A stretch of DNA of 15,156 bases from RGIG8497 sp045593265 (GTDB lineage Bacteria > Bacillota > Clostridia > RGIG6154). Where the stretch lies: the NCBI GenBank assembly GCA_045593265.1, contig JAZNWH010000018.1:1-15156 (forward strand), read 5' to 3'. A program made the translations under genes and the position numbers. The notes beneath the pieces are model-generated. The model had not been told where the DNA came from, ran no database searches, and worked only from the letters and a program-made list of their open reading frames with translations. Below, piece after piece: positions 14,401 to 15,156 of the stretch (its first letter is position 1; each line of letters opens with the position of its first letter).

Positions 14401-14816
14401 CTTATATAGAAGATAAAATGACAAGAATTGAGATGTACAGAAATGTTGCTGCAATGGAAAATGAAAACGATAAAAGTGATATTATAGATGAATTTATAGA
14501 CAGGTTTGGCGATATTCCTCCTGAGGTTATGAATTTAATTGAGGTTACCGAAATAAGAAATATGGCAAAAGAGCTTGGATTTGGTGATATGTCCCAGAAG
14601 GGAACAAAGCTGTTTATAACTTTAAATTCGTCTTCCCCTGTTGAGGCGGTAACACAGTACGTTATAAATAACCGTCTTAAAGCCTATATGACGCAGGGCA
14701 AAAATATTATGTTTGTATATCTCCTTGAGGGAGTTAAAACAAAGGATATATGCAGCACCATAAAAACAATGCTTTCGGATTTAAAAGCACTTAAAGATGA
14801 AAAAGGGGAGAGTTAG
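11481..14816 (+). CDS. mfd: Mfd, transcription-repair coupling factor
   Basis: The 1111-residue DNA translocase removes RNA polymerase stalled at lesions and recruits UvrA for nucleotide excision repair. The domain order is as expected. UvrB-like domains come first (YPEREYIFYETFASGD, and GAGQFAVRGGIIDIYP around 165-185), then the RNA polymerase interaction domain starting near GDLVVHDIHGIG (444-455). The two RecA-like motor domains carry Walker A GDVGYGKT (591-598), DEEQ (692-695), the TLSATPIPRTL motif and QLRGRIGR (861-868). A C-terminal TRCF regulatory domain (about 950-1090) follows. The length is slightly below that of B. subtilis (about 1177). The ATG overlaps the pth stop (ATGA), so the two genes are translationally coupled. 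Confidence 0.97.
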   Translation: MKNYSKILENQSFYNKINECINDGLMPVKITQVAESQKLHLAFSLCEKYGKGMVFVCDTLYSAKKLLEKLEFFTENALLYPEREYIFYETFASGDSLSEQRMNVLGSICSKKSIVVTTFTALCQKIPSREDFELCSLSFKRGDIYRIESIVSRLVKMGYKREANVEGAGQFAVRGGIIDIYPAGSDKAYRLDFFDEEIDAIKIFDVDSQTSIDVCDGFEILPVSENFARKNADLTDYLKDMFVFVDEPNACKESTELFIKDLGESICAALEDGVKLKGEKKEIFHYMTLPKDAVKNLCEDFLFTVSNFSLSDKLIASKQIVTVTGRNLPAYDPESDLLIEDIAYFASKGYKVVLPCGNEKGVEKFREILQQEEIPFSVDTDYTGDILPFSVTLTKGYLRDGFEYSDVPAAFICINALKTKNVTGERKVKRKRNGIKSIYDIKEGDLVVHDIHGIGVYKGMHQLTVDSITKDYLKIKYKGTDFLYVPVQQLNLLSKYVGGAENVKINKLGGDEWSHAKARVRQNVEEMAKELLELYAKRGNSKGFAFGPDTELQEEFENTFPYEETDDQLKAIESVKFDMESIKPMDRLICGDVGYGKTEIAMRGAFKAVSSGKQVALLVPTTLLAKQHYENFLARMEKFAVNVEMLSRFRSTKQQKEIKEKLKSGKIDIIIGTHSILQKDIEFKDLGLLIIDEEQRFGVAHKEKIKSLKCNVDVITLSATPIPRTLNMAMSGLRDMSVLADPPKNRKPVQTYVMEYNEPAIRNAILKEIARDGQVYYLHNRVENIDIVENKLKKLVPEARFVTAHGKMNERELENIMLSVINGEVDVLICTTIIETGIDIPNINTLIIENSERFGLAQLYQLRGRIGRSSRLAHAYFTIPKNKVLDETASKRLMAIKEFTEFGSGIKIAMRDLEIRGAGSLLGANQHGYMNKVGYDMYCKLLEAAVRQIKNNEPVTEEVPFTIDLQLNCYIPETYIEDKMTRIEMYRNVAAMENENDKSDIIDEFIDRFGDIPPEVMNLIEVTEIRNMAKELGFGDMSQKGTKLFITLNSSSPVEAVTQYVINNRLKAYMTQGKNIMFVYLLEGVKTKDICSTIKTMLSDLKALKDEKGES
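14805..14810 (+). promoter_or_regulatory. Shine-Dalgarno site for the partial gene at the right edge
   Basis: GGGGAG lies inside the last codons of mfd, seven bases ahead of the ATG at 14818, and supports that start for the gene cut by the window edge. Confidence 0.65.
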
Positions 14817-14817
14817 T

Positions 14818-15156
14818 ATGCGTTTTGATTACAAAGAAATAACAAGTGATAACACAAATTTTATTAAAATTCACGGAAGAGTGGTTTACGATTCGGGGCT
14901 GTTTCTTTCCTGGAGTAACAGTGGTGTTGAACTTAAATTTAAAGGAAGCCGTATTGAGTTTAATTTTACTGATTATGAAGGTGCAGAACCTGTATATGTA
15001 AGGGCATTTACAGAAAAGTACAATCAAAAATTCGGTCTTTTCGGGGTAATGCCTAAGGTAATAATTGAATTTGATGATGAAAATGAACACCATATAAAAC
15101 TTTTAAGAATTTCTGCAGGAGACATTCCTCTTATACTGGAAAGCATAAAAATTTTC
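14818..15156 (+). CDS. Partial gene: CE2-type SGNH esterase-like N-terminal domain
   Basis: This frame opens one base after the mfd stop and runs uninterrupted to the window end (113 residues, 3' part missing). A GGGGAG ribosome binding site seven bases upstream supports the ATG. The visible part has no signal peptide and is rich in beta-strand-like alternation. The segment GRVVYDSGLFLSWSNSGVEL (20-39), followed by KFKGSRIEFNF (40-50), resembles the jelly-roll N-terminal domain of carbohydrate esterase family 2 and related SGNH hydrolases. The KLLRISAGDIPLILESIKI stretch near its end resembles the strand that precedes the catalytic domain in that family. The catalytic GDS motif would lie beyond the window, so the call rests on fold-level resemblance only. 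If correct, a cytosolic deacetylase of sugars or glycosides is the likely activity. Confidence 0.5.
   Translation, partial: MRFDYKEITSDNTNFIKIHGRVVYDSGLFLSWSNSGVELKFKGSRIEFNFTDYEGAEPVYVRAFTEKYNQKFGLFGVMPKVIIEFDDENEHHIKLLRISAGDIPLILESIKIF

Noticed and set aside
1..15156. CRISPR arrays, tRNA or rRNA genes, insertion sequences or prophage genes
   Set aside because: No regularly spaced repeats, no tRNA-like cloverleaf with a TTCGA-type arm, no transposase or integrase motifs were seen, and no gap between genes exceeds 300 bases.

Overview
The window looks like a chromosomal segment of a low-GC Gram-positive bacterium, most likely a member of Clostridia (Bacillota). The grounds are AT-rich intergenic DNA, strong AGGAGG-type ribosome binding sites, SigA-type promoters, AGA-rich arginine codon use, a MurG of the Staphylococcus/Clostridium type, and a glmU-like / pth / mfd neighbourhood. 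No tRNA, rRNA, CRISPR array, transposase or phage gene was seen.

Left end (1-1223). A GC-rich element able to fold (about 8-76) and a bidirectional terminator (99-126) lie ahead of two minus-strand genes. These are a YfcE-type metallophosphodiesterase (215-766) and a small tail-anchored membrane protein of unknown function (828-1073). The phosphodiesterase has its own near-perfect promoter, whose -35 box contains the stop codon of the small gene. The small gene and the long plus-strand run diverge from overlapping promoters at 1130-1173.

Plus-strand run (1224-15156). Ten genes follow in one direction with gaps of 45 bases or less, several overlapping or nearly so, which suggests one long operon or nested operons. 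The first block is a compact surface-glycan set: phosphoglucomutase, an O-antigen-ligase/polymerase-like membrane protein with a TPR-like tail, a family 2 glycosyltransferase, and a polyprenyl-phosphate sugar-1-phosphate transferase. A YifB/ComM-type AAA+ ATPase comes next. The second block is peptidoglycan precursor and housekeeping functions: a GlmU-like acetyltransferase, MurG, peptidyl-tRNA hydrolase and Mfd. The last gene, cut by the window end, resembles the N-terminal domain of CE2-type SGNH esterases.

How the parts fit. Phosphoglucomutase would supply glucose-1-phosphate for nucleotide sugars. The sugar transferase would start a glycan on undecaprenyl phosphate, the GT2 enzyme would extend it, and the ligase/polymerase-like protein would polymerise it or hand it to an acceptor. 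GlmU and MurG use the same hexosamine and undecaprenyl pools for peptidoglycan. No flippase or chain-length regulator is present here.

The most unusual observation is the GlmU-like protein. Its left-handed beta-helix acetyltransferase half keeps the catalytic residues, but the uridyltransferase half is shrunk by about 132 residues and the nucleotide-binding signature is replaced position by position. This suggests a monofunctional or otherwise repurposed GlmU at the usual glmU locus.
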